Counted from the stretch's first letter, positions 48,516 through 58,145 are shown. The stretch: 64,000 nucleotides of DNA from Melioribacteraceae bacterium (GCA_030584085.1 CP129490.1:2017511-2081510), one strand, 5' to 3'. Notes: generated from the sequence alone by a model not told the origin. Numbers and translations are program-made.

Positions 48516-49283
48516 TCACATTTTATCTAAAGCAGATTTTGCTGCGGCTTGTTCAGCCGTTTTTTTACTTTTTCCTTCACCGGAACCATAAATTTCACCA
48601 TTTATTTTTACAATCACGGTAAATTTTTTATCATGCTCCGGACCTTCTTCGTTAATTACTTTATAAATTGGTGATTCCATACCTTGTGAGTGAGCTAACT
48701 CGAGTAATCTTCCTTTATAGTTTTTATCAACCGGTAAAGATCCATCTAAGGTATTTGGCTCTATGATCCATTTGTGGACAACTTCTTTTGCTGTCTCAAA
48801 TCCTTGGTCTAAATAAATTGCTCCAATAATTGCTTCCAACGCATCGGCTAAAATTGTTTTAAGACCCGAACTTGAACCACTCACAAAACGTCCGTCATAA
48901 AGTATGAATTCCTTTAAATTCATGGCTGTAGCCGCTTTAGCTAATGCATCTCTATTTACCATGAGTGAACGGTACTTTGTTAAAAAACCTTCCTCTTCAT
49001 CCTCAAATGTCTCAAAAAGATGATGTGAAACAATTAATGATAGGACAGAATCTCCGAGAAATTCAAGCCGTTCATTTGATTTAGTCAATTGAGGTAAAAC
49101 TTCGAGATAAGACCTGTGGGTTAAAGCCTTTATAAAGTATTGAGAGTTATTAATTTGGAAACCGAAAAACTTTTCTAACTGTTCGGTTTTTAAAGCTACA
49201 ATTTTTTCAAGTTTTTTCTCTTGTTTTGAATCTTTGTTACTTGAAAAAATAGATTTTATACCGGAAAATAATTTACCAAACAA
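48516..49283 (-). CDS. rnc: Ribonuclease III
   Basis: Cuts double-stranded RNA in rRNA processing. 255 residues: a basic N-terminal extension (SNKDSKQEKKLEK, before about 35), the catalytic domain with NERLEFLGDSVLSLIVSHHLF (signature and metal-binding Glu/Asp) and ADALEAIIGAIYLDQGF, and a C-terminal dsRNA-binding domain (YKGRLLELAHSQG ... GEGKSKKTAEQAAAKSALDKM). It starts 2 bases after the fabF stop and is the last gene of the fab run. Confidence 0.96.
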   Translation of the reverse strand: MFGKLFSGIKSIFSSNKDSKQEKKLEKIVALKTEQLEKFFGFQINNSQYFIKALTHRSYLEVLPQLTKSNERLEFLGDSVLSLIVSHHLFETFEDEEEGFLTKYRSLMVNRDALAKAATAMNLKEFILYDGRFVSGSSSGLKTILADALEAIIGAIYLDQGFETAKEVVHKWIIEPNTLDGSLPVDKNYKGRLLELAHSQGMESPIYKVINEEGPEHDKKFTVIVKINGEIYGSGEGKSKKTAEQAAAKSALDKM

Positions 49284-49285
49284 AA

Positions 49286-50530
49286 TTATTCGTCATATTT
49301 TTTGAACAAGAGAGATGCATTGTGTCCCCCAAATCCAAATGTATTGGAAATCGCATAATCAATATTGCGTTCTTTCCCGACTTTAGGAGTGTAGTCAAGA
49401 TCGCATAGTGGATCCGGCTCATCTAAGTTTATGGTTGGTGGAACAAAACTATTCTTTATTGCGAGGACAGTAGCTACCGCCTCAACTGCACCGGCAGCGC
49501 CAAGAAGATGACCGGTCATAGATTTTGTTGAACTGATCGCTAACTTATAGGCGTGTTCGCCAAATAAATTTCGTATTGCCGCAGTTTCGTTTTCATCATT
49601 CAGCGGAGTAGAAGTTCCATGTGCATTAATATAATCGACTTGCTCAGGTTTAATTCCACCATCTTTTAATGCTTCACGCATCGAACGGAAGGCGCCTTCA
49701 CCTTCCGGAGGCGGAGCAGTAACGTGGAAAGCATCTCCGGTTAAACCTGCACCGATTATTTCAGCATAAATTTTCGCACCGCGAGCTTTTGCATGCTCAA
49801 GTTCTTCCAAAAGGATTGTACCACCACCTTCTCCCATGACAAATCCATTTCTGTCTTTATCAAATGGTCTGGATGCCTCTTTCGGTCTATCATTCCAAGT
49901 TGAAATAGCTCTTGATGCGTTAAAGCCACCAATAGACATTTGAGTAATTGCCGCTTCGGATCCACCGGTTACCATTAAATCAGCCGAACCTCTTTGTATA
50001 AGAAAGAATGCATCCGCGATAGCATGAGAGGAAGTAGCGCATGCGGAAGTTGTAGCATAATTTGGTCCTTTCAATCCGTAACGAATTGAAATTTGTCCGG
50101 CTGCAATATCTGATATCATCATGGGTACAAAGAAAGGACTTATTTTCCTTGGTCCTCCATCAAAAAATGCTTTGGTTTGATTTTCAAAAGTATCCATACC
50201 TCCAATTCCACTGCCGAAAACAACGCCAATTCTTTCCCTATCTTCTTTTTCAAGATCGAGTTCAGAATCCTCCATTGCCATTATTGCTGTAGCTAATGCA
50301 AATTGAGTAAATAGGTCCATTCTTTTGGCAGCTTTTTTATCAATATATTTTTCAGGATCAAAACCTTTTACCTCACAAGCAAATTGAGTTGCAAAATTAG
50401 ATGCATCAAAATATGTAATTGGGCCAGCCCCGCTCACCCCGGCTTTTAGAGCTTTCCAAAATTCTGTTACATTATTACCAATTGGCGTTAGCACACCTAA
50501 CCCTGTAATTACAACTCTTCTATTTTGCAT
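49286..50530 (-). CDS. fabF: 3-oxoacyl-ACP synthase II
   Basis: Elongating condensing enzyme of type II fatty-acid synthesis. 414 residues. Catalytic triad Cys164 (TTSACATSS), His304 (NAHGTSTP) and His341 (MTGHLLGAAG). N-terminal RRVVITGLGVLTPIG is typical. It follows acpP by 76 bases that contain a strong hairpin, and is followed by rnc, the classic order. Confidence 0.97.
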   Translation of the reverse strand: MQNRRVVITGLGVLTPIGNNVTEFWKALKAGVSGAGPITYFDASNFATQFACEVKGFDPEKYIDKKAAKRMDLFTQFALATAIMAMEDSELDLEKEDRERIGVVFGSGIGGMDTFENQTKAFFDGGPRKISPFFVPMMISDIAAGQISIRYGLKGPNYATTSACATSSHAIADAFFLIQRGSADLMVTGGSEAAITQMSIGGFNASRAISTWNDRPKEASRPFDKDRNGFVMGEGGGTILLEELEHAKARGAKIYAEIIGAGLTGDAFHVTAPPPEGEGAFRSMREALKDGGIKPEQVDYINAHGTSTPLNDENETAAIRNLFGEHAYKLAISSTKSMTGHLLGAAGAVEAVATVLAIKNSFVPPTINLDEPDPLCDLDYTPKVGKERNIDYAISNTFGFGGHNASLLFKKYDE

Positions 50531-50574
50531 TATTCGACCTAAAAATTATTGAATACTTTGAGTAAGAGAGGAAA

Positions 50575-50592
50575 GACCACGAAAACGTGGTC
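50575..50592 (-). terminator. Hairpin between acpP and fabF
   Basis: GACCACG pairs perfectly with CGTGGTC around an AAAA loop (TTTT on the minus strand), 14 bases after the acpP stop. On the minus strand TTTCCTCTCTT follows, a weak U-tract. It could be a leaky terminator or an RNA 3'-end stabiliser allowing more ACP than FabF. Confidence 0.55.
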
Positions 50593-50606
50593 CTTCAGAA
50601 AAACTA

Positions 50607-50840
50607 TTAACCTTTATGTTCAGTTAAATATTTTATTGCATCACCAACCGTAGAGATTTTTTCTGCATCTTCATCTGGGATTGATAATCCGAATTCGGAT
50701 TCAAAACCCATTACTAATTCAACGATATCAAGAGAATCTGCGCCTAGATCGTTAGTAAAAGAAGCTTCTGGTGTGATTTGAGATTCTTCAACACCAAGTT
50801 TATCCATAATTATCTCTTTTACTTTTGCTTCAATATCCAT
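50607..50840 (-). CDS. acpP: Acyl carrier protein
   Basis: 77 residues, acidic, four-helix ACP. The phosphopantetheine attachment site is Ser36 in [13 protein letters not shown]. Length and sequence are standard. It lies between fabG (39 bases upstream on the minus strand) and fabF in the fatty-acid operon. A ribosome site AGGAGT precedes the start. Confidence 0.98.
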   Translation of the reverse strand: MDIEAKVKEIIMDKLGVEESQITPEASFTNDLGADSLDIVELVMGFESEFGLSIPDEDAEKISTVGDAIKYLTEHKG

Positions 50841-50879
50841 ATTTACTCCTATAAGTTTTTGGTTTATTATGTTTAGAAA

Positions 50880-51617
50880 TCACATTGCCAAACCGCCATC
50901 AACGGCGATTACTTGTCCGGTGATATAATCGGAAGCCGGACTGCTTAAAAATACGACAAGTTTTGCAACGTCTTCCCCGCTGCCTAATTTTTTTAATGGT
51001 ATATTGGAAGTTATAGCTTCTTTCTGCTGATCATTCAATTTTGAAGTCATATCTGTGTCAATAAATCCCGGTGCAATTGCATTTACACAAATATTTCTTG
51101 AAGCCAACTCTTTTGCATTAGATTTTGTTAAACCTATAACTCCGGCTTTAGATGCCACGTAATTTGCCTGTCCGGGATTGCCCATTAATGCTACAACCGA
51201 TGTAATATTCACAATTTTTCCATAACGTTGCCCCATCATCGGTTTCAAAACAGACTTAGTATAATTGAATACACTTTTCAAATTGCTTTCAATAACATGA
51301 TCAAAATCCGCTTCGGTCATTCTCAGAAGCAAATTATCCTTTGTTATTCCGGCGTTGTTAACTAATATATCAACACCACCCAATTTTTCCAAAGCAAATT
51401 TTATGGTTTCTTCAGCGTCTTGAAACTTTCCAGCATCGGCTTTTAGAGCATAAACTTTGGAATTTGGGAAAGTATTAATCAATTCATTTGCTTTTTCGTC
51501 AGAACTATGGTAAGTAAAGACAACCGAGCAGCCTTCGTTTAGAAGTTCTTCAACAATAGCTTTTCCAATACCACGTGTTCCGCCGGTTACAATAGCTCGC
51601 TTATCTTTTAATATCAC
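50880..51617 (-). CDS. fabG: 3-oxoacyl-ACP reductase
   Basis: 245 residues, short-chain dehydrogenase. NADPH loop TGGTRGIG (11-18), NNAG, catalytic Ser140, Tyr153 and Lys157 (NYVASKAG). C-terminal GQVIAVDGGLAM is the FabG ending. The start overlaps the DUF3109 gene by 4 bases. Confidence 0.97.
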   Translation of the reverse strand: MILKDKRAIVTGGTRGIGKAIVEELLNEGCSVVFTYHSSDEKANELINTFPNSKVYALKADAGKFQDAEETIKFALEKLGGVDILVNNAGITKDNLLLRMTEADFDHVIESNLKSVFNYTKSVLKPMMGQRYGKIVNITSVVALMGNPGQANYVASKAGVIGLTKSNAKELASRNICVNAIAPGFIDTDMTSKLNDQQKEAITSNIPLKKLGSGEDVAKLVVFLSSPASDYITGQVIAVDGGLAM

Positions 51618-52216
51618 TTTTTATTTCTACTGTTAGTTTTCAAATATTGATTACGATATTTTTCTAGTTCCGCAAAACCTTTTTTACCTAGAAGATGTTG
51701 AATCTCTTCTTTGCAACAATCATAAATGGTGGAATTTTGATTCTCCGGTTTGTTACAATAATGCAATCTGTTAAGATGGTCATCATCGACTGTTAAAGCA
51801 CCTTCATAGATTACTAAGGGAAATAATATACAATATAATGGTTTATATTTCCACTTGTGAACTTTATCTTCCATCGCAATTTTTTGAAGAGTACAATAGC
51901 CTTGTCTATCAAGAAAGACACATTTCCCGTTATGAACCTCTGTACCAACTGCCCAACCGGAATCAAAATCTGAGTCTTCCTCAGGATCTTCGAACCATTT
52001 TTTAACATCTTTTGTCTGCGAATCATCCATCGATTGAATAATTCTTTTTTTCATCTTCATGATGTTTTTGTGTTCCGCAAGATCAGTGTAAACACCATAA
52101 TAACAACACTCTCCGGAACAGATGCATACATCACAAGTTTTAACAAATTTATGTGTAAAAATTAACGGATCGATCCAGAGTCCATTAATTTTTTTCTCGA
52201 ATTTTTGTTCGGGCAT
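51614..52216 (-). CDS. DUF3109-like cysteine-rich protein inside the fab operon
   Basis: 200 residues, cytosolic. Cysteine clusters suggest a metal or Fe-S site: C28, C31, C33, C37 and C38 (CDVCICSGECC), then GKCVFLDRQGYCTL, PLYCILFPLVI, LHYCNKP and DCC. The pattern CxxxCC followed by a C...C pair and (P)xxCxxxP resembles DUF3109 and the related YkgJ/UPF0153 class of putative zinc or iron chelating proteins; I could not confirm the exact family. It overlaps fabD (1 base, TAATG) and fabG (4 bases), so it is strictly co-translated with fatty-acid genes, although it is not part of the usual cluster. Confidence 0.78.
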   Translation of the reverse strand: MPEQKFEKKINGLWIDPLIFTHKFVKTCDVCICSGECCYYGVYTDLAEHKNIMKMKKRIIQSMDDSQTKDVKKWFEDPEEDSDFDSGWAVGTEVHNGKCVFLDRQGYCTLQKIAMEDKVHKWKYKPLYCILFPLVIYEGALTVDDDHLNRLHYCNKPENQNSTIYDCCKEEIQHLLGKKGFAELEKYRNQYLKTNSRNKK

Positions 52217-53130
52217 TAAAGGTACCTTTCAACGTCTTCGAATTTATCAATGCCGAAGAATTTAACATCGGGATTTATTCTTTTAACCAAACCTTGTAAA
52301 ACTTTACCGGGTCCAATTTCAATAAATTCATCAGCACCATCGGAAATCATATTGTTAATCGTTTCTTCCCAACGAACCGGTGAATCTAGTTGTCTGTAAA
52401 GTAAATCGATTATTTCTAATTTATTTGTAACGGGTTTGCCAGTAACATTAGCGTATACTGGAAATTTAGCATCGTAAAAATTAGTCTTATCGAGTTCTTG
52501 TTTAAATTCTTCTTTTGTACTTCTCATAAGTGGAGAATGAAAAGCCCCGCTAACAACTAACTCTTTGACGAGTTTTGCGCCATTTTCTTTCGCTAATTTC
52601 ATAGCTTCATGCACACCCTCAACCGAACCCGAAATAACAATTTGTCCGGGAGAATTAAAATTCGCACATTGAACAACATAATTTTCCGAGACGGAATTAC
52701 ATATTTCTTCAAGTTTTAGAGCTTCTATTCCTAATACAGCAGCCATTGTACCGGGTTGTTCAATCCCTGCTCTTAACATCAATTCACCTCTTTTACGAAC
52801 AAGTTTTACGGCATCATAATATTGAATTGCTTTAGATGCAACTAACGCTGAATACTCACCCAGAGAATGTCCCGCAGCCATATCGGCATCTAATATTCTA
52901 ATTATACTCGCGAGTGCTACTGAATGAACAAATATTGCAGGTTGAGTTACATCGGTCTGTTTTAAAGAATCTTCAGGACCATTGAACATTATATGTGAGA
53001 GTTTAACGCCTGTTGCTTCTTCGGCAGTCAATATCATTTCTTTGGCTTCTACAGATTTCTCATATAAATCTTTTGCCATACCGACATATTGTGAACCTTG
53101 TCCAGGAAATAAGAATGCACGTTTACCCAT
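52216..53130 (-). CDS. fabD: Malonyl-CoA:ACP transacylase
   Basis: 304 residues. Signature FLFPGQGSQYVGMA (7-20), nucleophile Ser89 in AAGHSLGEYSAL, catalytic His in GAFHSPLM (about 198), and the conserved Arg/Gln residues. It loads malonyl on ACP. The start overlaps the fabH stop by one base (TAATG). Confidence 0.97.
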   Translation of the reverse strand: MGKRAFLFPGQGSQYVGMAKDLYEKSVEAKEMILTAEEATGVKLSHIMFNGPEDSLKQTDVTQPAIFVHSVALASIIRILDADMAAGHSLGEYSALVASKAIQYYDAVKLVRKRGELMLRAGIEQPGTMAAVLGIEALKLEEICNSVSENYVVQCANFNSPGQIVISGSVEGVHEAMKLAKENGAKLVKELVVSGAFHSPLMRSTKEEFKQELDKTNFYDAKFPVYANVTGKPVTNKLEIIDLLYRQLDSPVRWEETINNMISDGADEFIEIGPGKVLQGLVKRINPDVKFFGIDKFEDVERYL

Positions 53131-54131
53131 TAATCAATACCCCACGTCAAATACATAGAACCCCAAGTGTATCCTGCGCCAAATGCAGCCAAAATTAAAT
53201 TGTCACCTTTTTTCAATTTACCGTTACGGTAATATTCGGTCAAGCATAAAGGGATTGTCGCTGCGGTTGTATTTCCGTATCTATCAATATTAATCATTAC
53301 TTTGTCCTTACCGATACCCATTCTATTAGCGGTGGCATCGATTATTCTCAAATTTGCTTGATGAGGAACGAGATAGGCAACATCTTCAGATTTGAGATTA
53401 TTCTTTTCCATAATTTCAACTGATACATCAGCCATACCTTTAACTGCGACTTTGAAAACAGCTTTACCATCCTGATAGATATAATGCAATTTATTATCCA
53501 CGGTTTCATGAGATGCCGGTAAAGCACTACCACCCGCTTTCATATAAAGTGCTTCTTTACCTTTTCCGTCAACTCTTAATATGGAATCATGAATTCCCAG
53601 ATTATCATCGTCGGTTGGTTCGAGTAAAACCGCAGAAGCAGCATCACCAAATAAAATACATGTATTTCTGTCGGTATAATCGGTAATTGCACTCATTTTA
53701 TCAGAACCAACGACAATTACTTTTTTATACCTACCGCTTTCAATTAATGAAGTACCGGTTTGAAGAGCAAATAGAAATCCCGAACACGCGGCTGAAAGAT
53801 CAAATCCCCATGCATCCGGAATATTTAATTTCTCTTGCACCAAACAAGCTGTTGCCGGGAAAAACATATCGGGTGTTACCGTTGCAACTATAATGACTTC
53901 GATTTCGTTTCTATCGATATTTTTTGATTTAAGTAGATCTTCAATTGCGAGTGCAGCCATATCACTTGTTGCACCGTCTTCCATTTTACGACGTTCACTA
54001 ATTCCGGTACGTGTTTTAATCCATTCGTCATTAGTGTCAACAATACTTTCAAAATATTTATTATCCATTACCGTTTCGGGAACATACATTCCGACAGCGG
54101 TAATTGCAGCCTTTATTCTATTTGTTTGCAT
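53130..54131 (-). CDS. fabH: 3-oxoacyl-ACP synthase III
   Basis: 333 residues. Condenses acetyl-CoA (or a branched starter) with malonyl-ACP to start synthesis. Catalytic Cys116 in DLSAACSGFLFAL, His in VPHQANLRI, and Asn in RYGNTTAATIP. The start overlaps plsX by 14 bases, so it is coupled. Confidence 0.97.
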   Translation of the reverse strand: MQTNRIKAAITAVGMYVPETVMDNKYFESIVDTNDEWIKTRTGISERRKMEDGATSDMAALAIEDLLKSKNIDRNEIEVIIVATVTPDMFFPATACLVQEKLNIPDAWGFDLSAACSGFLFALQTGTSLIESGRYKKVIVVGSDKMSAITDYTDRNTCILFGDAASAVLLEPTDDDNLGIHDSILRVDGKGKEALYMKAGGSALPASHETVDNKLHYIYQDGKAVFKVAVKGMADVSVEIMEKNNLKSEDVAYLVPHQANLRIIDATANRMGIGKDKVMINIDRYGNTTAATIPLCLTEYYRNGKLKKGDNLILAAFGAGYTWGSMYLTWGID

Positions 54132-55149
54132 AATACTTTAACGATTCCTCAAATTTTTGGAGAATATTTAGATCGTACATTTCCTTTGCACGAAGTACCA
54201 TATTCTTAATGGCTAGAGGTGAACTTGAACCATGACCGATAATACTAATTCCATTTACACCTAATAATGGAACTCCGCCATGATATTGGTAATCCATATC
54301 TTTTAGTGAATCTTTTAATACTCCTTTTGTGACAAGAGCTTTAATTTTATTGGTTATTCCTTTACCAGCATATGTTCTGATTTTAGAACGAAGCAAACCT
54401 AAAACACTTTCACCAAATTTCAGAATAATATTTCCGACAAAACCATCACAAACAATTACATCAACTTTTCCGTTCATAACATCTCTACCCTCAACATTTC
54501 CAATATAATTTAGTTTGGAAGCTTTAAGAAGTTTATGAGTTTCAAAAGTTAATTCATTCCCTTTTTCCTCTTCTTCGCCGACACTTAGTAAACCAACTTT
54601 TGGGTTTTGAACTTTATAAATCTCTTGTGAAATTATTGTACCTAATGCGGCGTATTCTAAAAGATGCTGTGGTTTAGAATCAACACTTGCACCGGCATCG
54701 AACAGCATAGTGAATTTATTTTCGGCATTCGGAAAAGAGGCGCCAATAGTCGGTCTTCCTACTCCAGGGATTCTTCCCATAATCAAAGTTGAAGCTGCTA
54801 ACATTGCACCGGTATTACCTGCACTAACAAATGCATCGACTTTTTTATCTTTGACCAGATTTGCACCAACTACGATTGACGAATTTTTCTTCGTACGAAT
54901 TGCAGCTGTAGGAGTATCTGTCATTGTGATTTGTTCGGGTGCGTGAATTATGAATTCATCGGAAAATTTAAAACCATTTTTATTTATAACTTCTTTTATT
55001 TTGACTATATCGCCAACTAGAAATAATTCAAAGCTTTTACTCTCTTGAAATGCTTGTATTGCACCAACGACGTCGTTATGGGGAGCGAAATCACTCCCCA
55101 TCGCGTCAACTGCTATCTTGCAATTTGAATTATTCTGTAGGTTTGTCAT
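54118..55149 (-). CDS. plsX: Phosphate acyltransferase
   Basis: Makes acyl-phosphate from acyl-ACP for phospholipid synthesis. 343 residues with IAVDAMGSDFAP, DAFVSAGNTGAMLA, MLFDAGASVDSKP and KVDVIVCDGFVGNI. The cluster position (rpmF-plsX-fabH-fabD) is the standard one. Start ATG 11 bases after the rpmF stop. Confidence 0.97.
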   Translation of the reverse strand: MTNLQNNSNCKIAVDAMGSDFAPHNDVVGAIQAFQESKSFELFLVGDIVKIKEVINKNGFKFSDEFIIHAPEQITMTDTPTAAIRTKKNSSIVVGANLVKDKKVDAFVSAGNTGAMLAASTLIMGRIPGVGRPTIGASFPNAENKFTMLFDAGASVDSKPQHLLEYAALGTIISQEIYKVQNPKVGLLSVGEEEEKGNELTFETHKLLKASKLNYIGNVEGRDVMNGKVDVIVCDGFVGNIILKFGESVLGLLRSKIRTYAGKGITNKIKALVTKGVLKDSLKDMDYQYHGGVPLLGVNGISIIGHGSSSPLAIKNMVLRAKEMYDLNILQKFEESLKYYANK

Positions 55150-55160
55150 AATCCGAAGAT

Positions 55161-55340
55161 TTATGATTCAGGTACGAACATTGATCTGCCGGCATAGTAA
55201 CCGCAGTTAGGGCATGCACGGTGGTTCAATTTCATTTCACCGCAATTAGAACACTTACCTAATGAAGGAGCACTTGCCTTGTAATGTGTTCTTCTTTTAT
55301 CCCTTCTAGTCTTAGATATTTTACGTTTTGGATGTGGCAT
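55161..55340 (-). CDS. rpmF: 50S ribosomal protein L32
   Basis: A 59-residue gene found by translating the minus strand between plsX and the DUF177 gene. It reads [17 protein letters not shown] at the start, and has two CxxC pairs (Cys30/33 and Cys43/46) forming the zinc ribbon, typical of the C-plus form of L32. Ends GRSMFVPES. Order DUF177-rpmF-plsX is very common in bacteria. Confidence 0.96.
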   Translation of the reverse strand: MPHPKRKISKTRRDKRRTHYKASAPSLGKCSNCGEMKLNHRACPNCGYYAGRSMFVPES

Positions 55341-55351
55341 TTTATCCCTTC

Positions 55352-55855
55352 TTAGTTATTTAATTTATCTTTCAATTTTAGTAACGGTTCCCAAACGGGA
55401 TTTATTTCATCTTTATTACAATTGCATTCACCACTGTTCAAGTCTTTACCACATTTTGGACAAAGACCTTTGCAATCTTCACTACATAGATGCTTCATTG
55501 GCATTGCTAGCAGTGTTAATTCTTTAACATCCTTTGATAAATTGATTTTATCTTGATCGGGTGAAAGAAAATGAATATTTGTATCATCTTCAGAATCACC
55601 ACTTTTATCAATCAAATAAATCATGTTAAAATCATGATTAATCGATTGATCATATTCTTTTGTGCACCTATCACATATTAAGTGTGCAGTTGCTTGCGTA
55701 TTGCATCTTAAAACAATTTGATGCGCTGACTTATCCATCTCACAATTTAGAAGAACATCATCAACAAAATCAGAACCAAGATTTAACTTTTCTGCCGATT
55801 CTCTAAATTCCAGTTCGTGAATCCCGTCAGCAAAGTTTGTAAACTTAATTATCAT
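55352..55855 (-). CDS. DUF177 (YceD) protein, ribosome-related
   Basis: 167 residues of the YceD/DUF177 family, usually found before rpmF and linked to 23S rRNA or L32 maturation. The family core is seen in [16 protein letters not shown] and the acidic loop. A C-terminal Cys-rich knuckle ([23 protein letters not shown], read as [16 protein letters not shown] and GECNC) is the typical ending. First gene of the operon; the upstream gap (159 bases to the divergent ABC permease) should hold its promoter. Confidence 0.9.
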   Translation of the reverse strand: MIIKFTNFADGIHELEFRESAEKLNLGSDFVDDVLLNCEMDKSAHQIVLRCNTQATAHLICDRCTKEYDQSINHDFNMIYLIDKSGDSEDDTNIHFLSPDQDKINLSKDVKELTLLAMPMKHLCSEDCKGLCPKCGKDLNSGECNCNKDEINPVWEPLLKLKDKLNN

Positions 55856-56014
55856 GGGAATATCAAAAAATGTAAGTTGGAAATATACTTATTGGGTTTT
55901 TGATAATCAATTATTTTTCCACAGGAAAGATTATCTTAAAATATTGTTATTTAATAAGTTATTTTGGTTATATAAAGTCATTAATTTAGTCAATTATAAT
56001 ATTTTATTGAAAAT

Positions 56015-57172
56015 ATGGGAAAAATCTGGACAATTATTAAGTGGGAATTTTTGCAAAGAGTTAAAGATCGATTATTTGTAATCACCCTAATTGCGGCTCC
56101 GTTATTGGTTTTAATGGTCGGAACAGCTGCCGGATTATTATCTGAAGCTAGTCTTGACTACACTAAAGTCATCGGATTCAGAATTGATAATCCGAAATAT
56201 TTTAACTCGATCGACAATAGATTAAATCAGCTTATTCTTGATGATGGACAACCGGCGTTTATAGGTGTTTTATTAGGAGAAGACAAAGAATATTCTCAAA
56301 ACTCAGTTGATTGTCTTGTTCGCATCACCGAAATCGAAAACCAATTCATTATTGAATTAAATTACGGTTATACACTCTCCCCTTTGGAATTGAACAAAAT
56401 TGAGGATGCAATTAAAACCGGTTTGACTGAGAATTATATAAAAAAACAAAATTCGGAAATACTATTACCCAAATTTGATTTTCAGCAGTTATTAAAAAAT
56501 CAATCAACAAGTACAATTGACGAGTTTAACAAATTATTCTTCGCCGGTTTTGCCTTTTTATTTCTTTTAATAATTGTAATAATATATTCGGGTTCAAGTT
56601 TTACAAGAGCTTTGGCGGAAGAAAAAAATACACATATCAATGAAATCTTACTTTCTAGCGTTTCTCCTAATGAAATTCTTTTTGGAAAATATTTTGGCTT
56701 AGCTTTACTTGGAATTTTACAAACTTTATTTTGGTTCGGATTTAGTTACATGTTCTTCGGGGGAAATTCCACACATCTAGAAATTGTAACTAATTTACCA
56801 TTGTTGATTATTTATTTTTTTCTGGGTTATCTTCTGTATAGCGCAATTTTTCTTGCTCTCGGTGCTCAAGTAACTACCGAAAACGAAGCTCAGCAAATTA
56901 CAACTTTAACCAGTTTGTTCTTGATAATTCCAGTAGTTATATCTGCACAAATTTTTGTTTCACCAGATTCTTTACTAAGCAGCATCTTTACTTATTTTCC
57001 ACTCACAACTGCACCGGTGATGCTGATGAAAATAAATGTTAGTGACACTAGTGTATCAGAGATTATCCTCACAATTCTCATACAAATTATATCAATAACT
57101 GTTGTTATAATGATTGCATCAAAGTATTTTGCTAAAGGTTTGTCGCAATTCAATAAAAAAACGAGAAGATAA
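56015..57172 (+). CDS. ABC-2-type permease (NatB-like)
   Basis: 385 residues. An N-terminal membrane segment (VITLIAAPLLVLMVGTAAGL) is followed by a large extracytoplasmic domain (50-180) and five or six C-terminal helices with the ABC-2 signature ALAEEKNTHINEILLSSVSPNEILFGK, read as AEEKNTHINEILLSS and NEILFGK. NatB-type transporters export ions or drugs with a NatA-like ATPase. No ATPase gene is beside it: upstream is the divergent DUF177 gene and downstream PrsW. The ATPase must be supplied from elsewhere, for example by an unlinked gene. Not preceded by a strong ribosome site. Confidence 0.85.
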   Translation: MGKIWTIIKWEFLQRVKDRLFVITLIAAPLLVLMVGTAAGLLSEASLDYTKVIGFRIDNPKYFNSIDNRLNQLILDDGQPAFIGVLLGEDKEYSQNSVDCLVRITEIENQFIIELNYGYTLSPLELNKIEDAIKTGLTENYIKKQNSEILLPKFDFQQLLKNQSTSTIDEFNKLFFAGFAFLFLLIIVIIYSGSSFTRALAEEKNTHINEILLSSVSPNEILFGKYFGLALLGILQTLFWFGFSYMFFGGNSTHLEIVTNLPLLIIYFFLGYLLYSAIFLALGAQVTTENEAQQITTLTSLFLIIPVVISAQIFVSPDSLLSSIFTYFPLTTAPVMLMKINVSDTSVSEIILTILIQIISITVVIMIASKYFAKGLSQFNKKTRR

Positions 57173-57176
57173 ACTT

Positions 57177-58145
57177 ATGCCGGTTTTAGCCTCACTTATA
57201 GCTGCCGTGGTTCCAATGACGTTTTACATGATCATTTTATGGCGGCTTGATAAATATGAAAAAGAACCATTCAAACAAGTTCTAAAACATTTTCTTTGGG
57301 GTGCAGTCGGTGCTATAATTCTGACTCTAATCGGAGCAACAATTTTTACTTCTGCTGTTGAAATTTTATTCCCGACAATTATTGCAATCGGTCTTTTTGA
57401 AGTTGTAATTGTCGCCCCACTTATTGAAGAATTAATGAAAGGTATATATTTATTCAACACTAGTCGAACAAATCATTTTGATAATATTACTGATGGATTA
57501 GTTTACGGTGGAGCAATCGGACTTGGATTCGGTATGACTGAAAACTTTATGTACTTCTTCACATATGGAGTAGATTTCGAATCATGGCTAGGTTTGGTAA
57601 TTATCAGATCAACATTTTCTGCGGTGATGCATTGCATTGCAACCGCTACATTCGGTGCGTTTATTGCCATGTATAAATTCAACATTTCCGGAATTAGATA
57701 TATGTTACCTCTTTCCGGTTATGCGATTGCTGTGTTAATTCATTTTATGTGGAATTTAAGTGTAAGTTTTGAAGCTACATATTTTCTCGGGTTTTTATTT
57801 CTATTGTTGATGATCTTTCTCTTCTTCGCAGTTTTTTTAGCATCACTTGCACACGAAAAAAGAATTATCTTAAAAGAACTAAAATCGGAAGAAAACATTT
57901 CTCTTTTAATACCGGATGAAATTGAAATTGTATCATCTCTAAAACGCAGCAAAAAAGGTTGGATTAAAGAAGAATATAGAAAGCAGTATATTGAAACTGC
58001 AATTAGATTTGCTTTTAGAAAACATCAGTTAAGAAATGCAAAGTATACAAACATTGCTTTTTATCAAACAGAAGTTGAGAAATTGAGAATTACCTTAGCA
58101 CAGTTGGTCGCAAAGATTAGAAACGATTATGAAGGAACTAAATAA
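57177..58145 (+). CDS. PrsW-family intramembrane metalloprotease
   Basis: 322 residues from the ATG at 57177, placed four bases after the previous stop; an upstream in-frame ATG would overlap the permease. About eight membrane segments. Conserved motifs: PLIEELMKG (Glu84-Glu85), GLGFGMTENFMYF, MHCIATATFGAF, and IHFMWN with the His. These Glu and His residues are the putative zinc/protease site of the family (PrsW cuts the anti-sigma factor RsiW in Bacillus). No sigma or anti-sigma gene is adjacent, so its substrate is unknown. A long cytosolic C-terminal tail (about 230-322) is helical and basic. Confidence 0.9.
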   Translation: MPVLASLIAAVVPMTFYMIILWRLDKYEKEPFKQVLKHFLWGAVGAIILTLIGATIFTSAVEILFPTIIAIGLFEVVIVAPLIEELMKGIYLFNTSRTNHFDNITDGLVYGGAIGLGFGMTENFMYFFTYGVDFESWLGLVIIRSTFSAVMHCIATATFGAFIAMYKFNISGIRYMLPLSGYAIAVLIHFMWNLSVSFEATYFLGFLFLLLMIFLFFAVFLASLAHEKRIILKELKSEENISLLIPDEIEIVSSLKRSKKGWIKEEYRKQYIETAIRFAFRKHQLRNAKYTNIAFYQTEVEKLRITLAQLVAKIRNDYEGTK

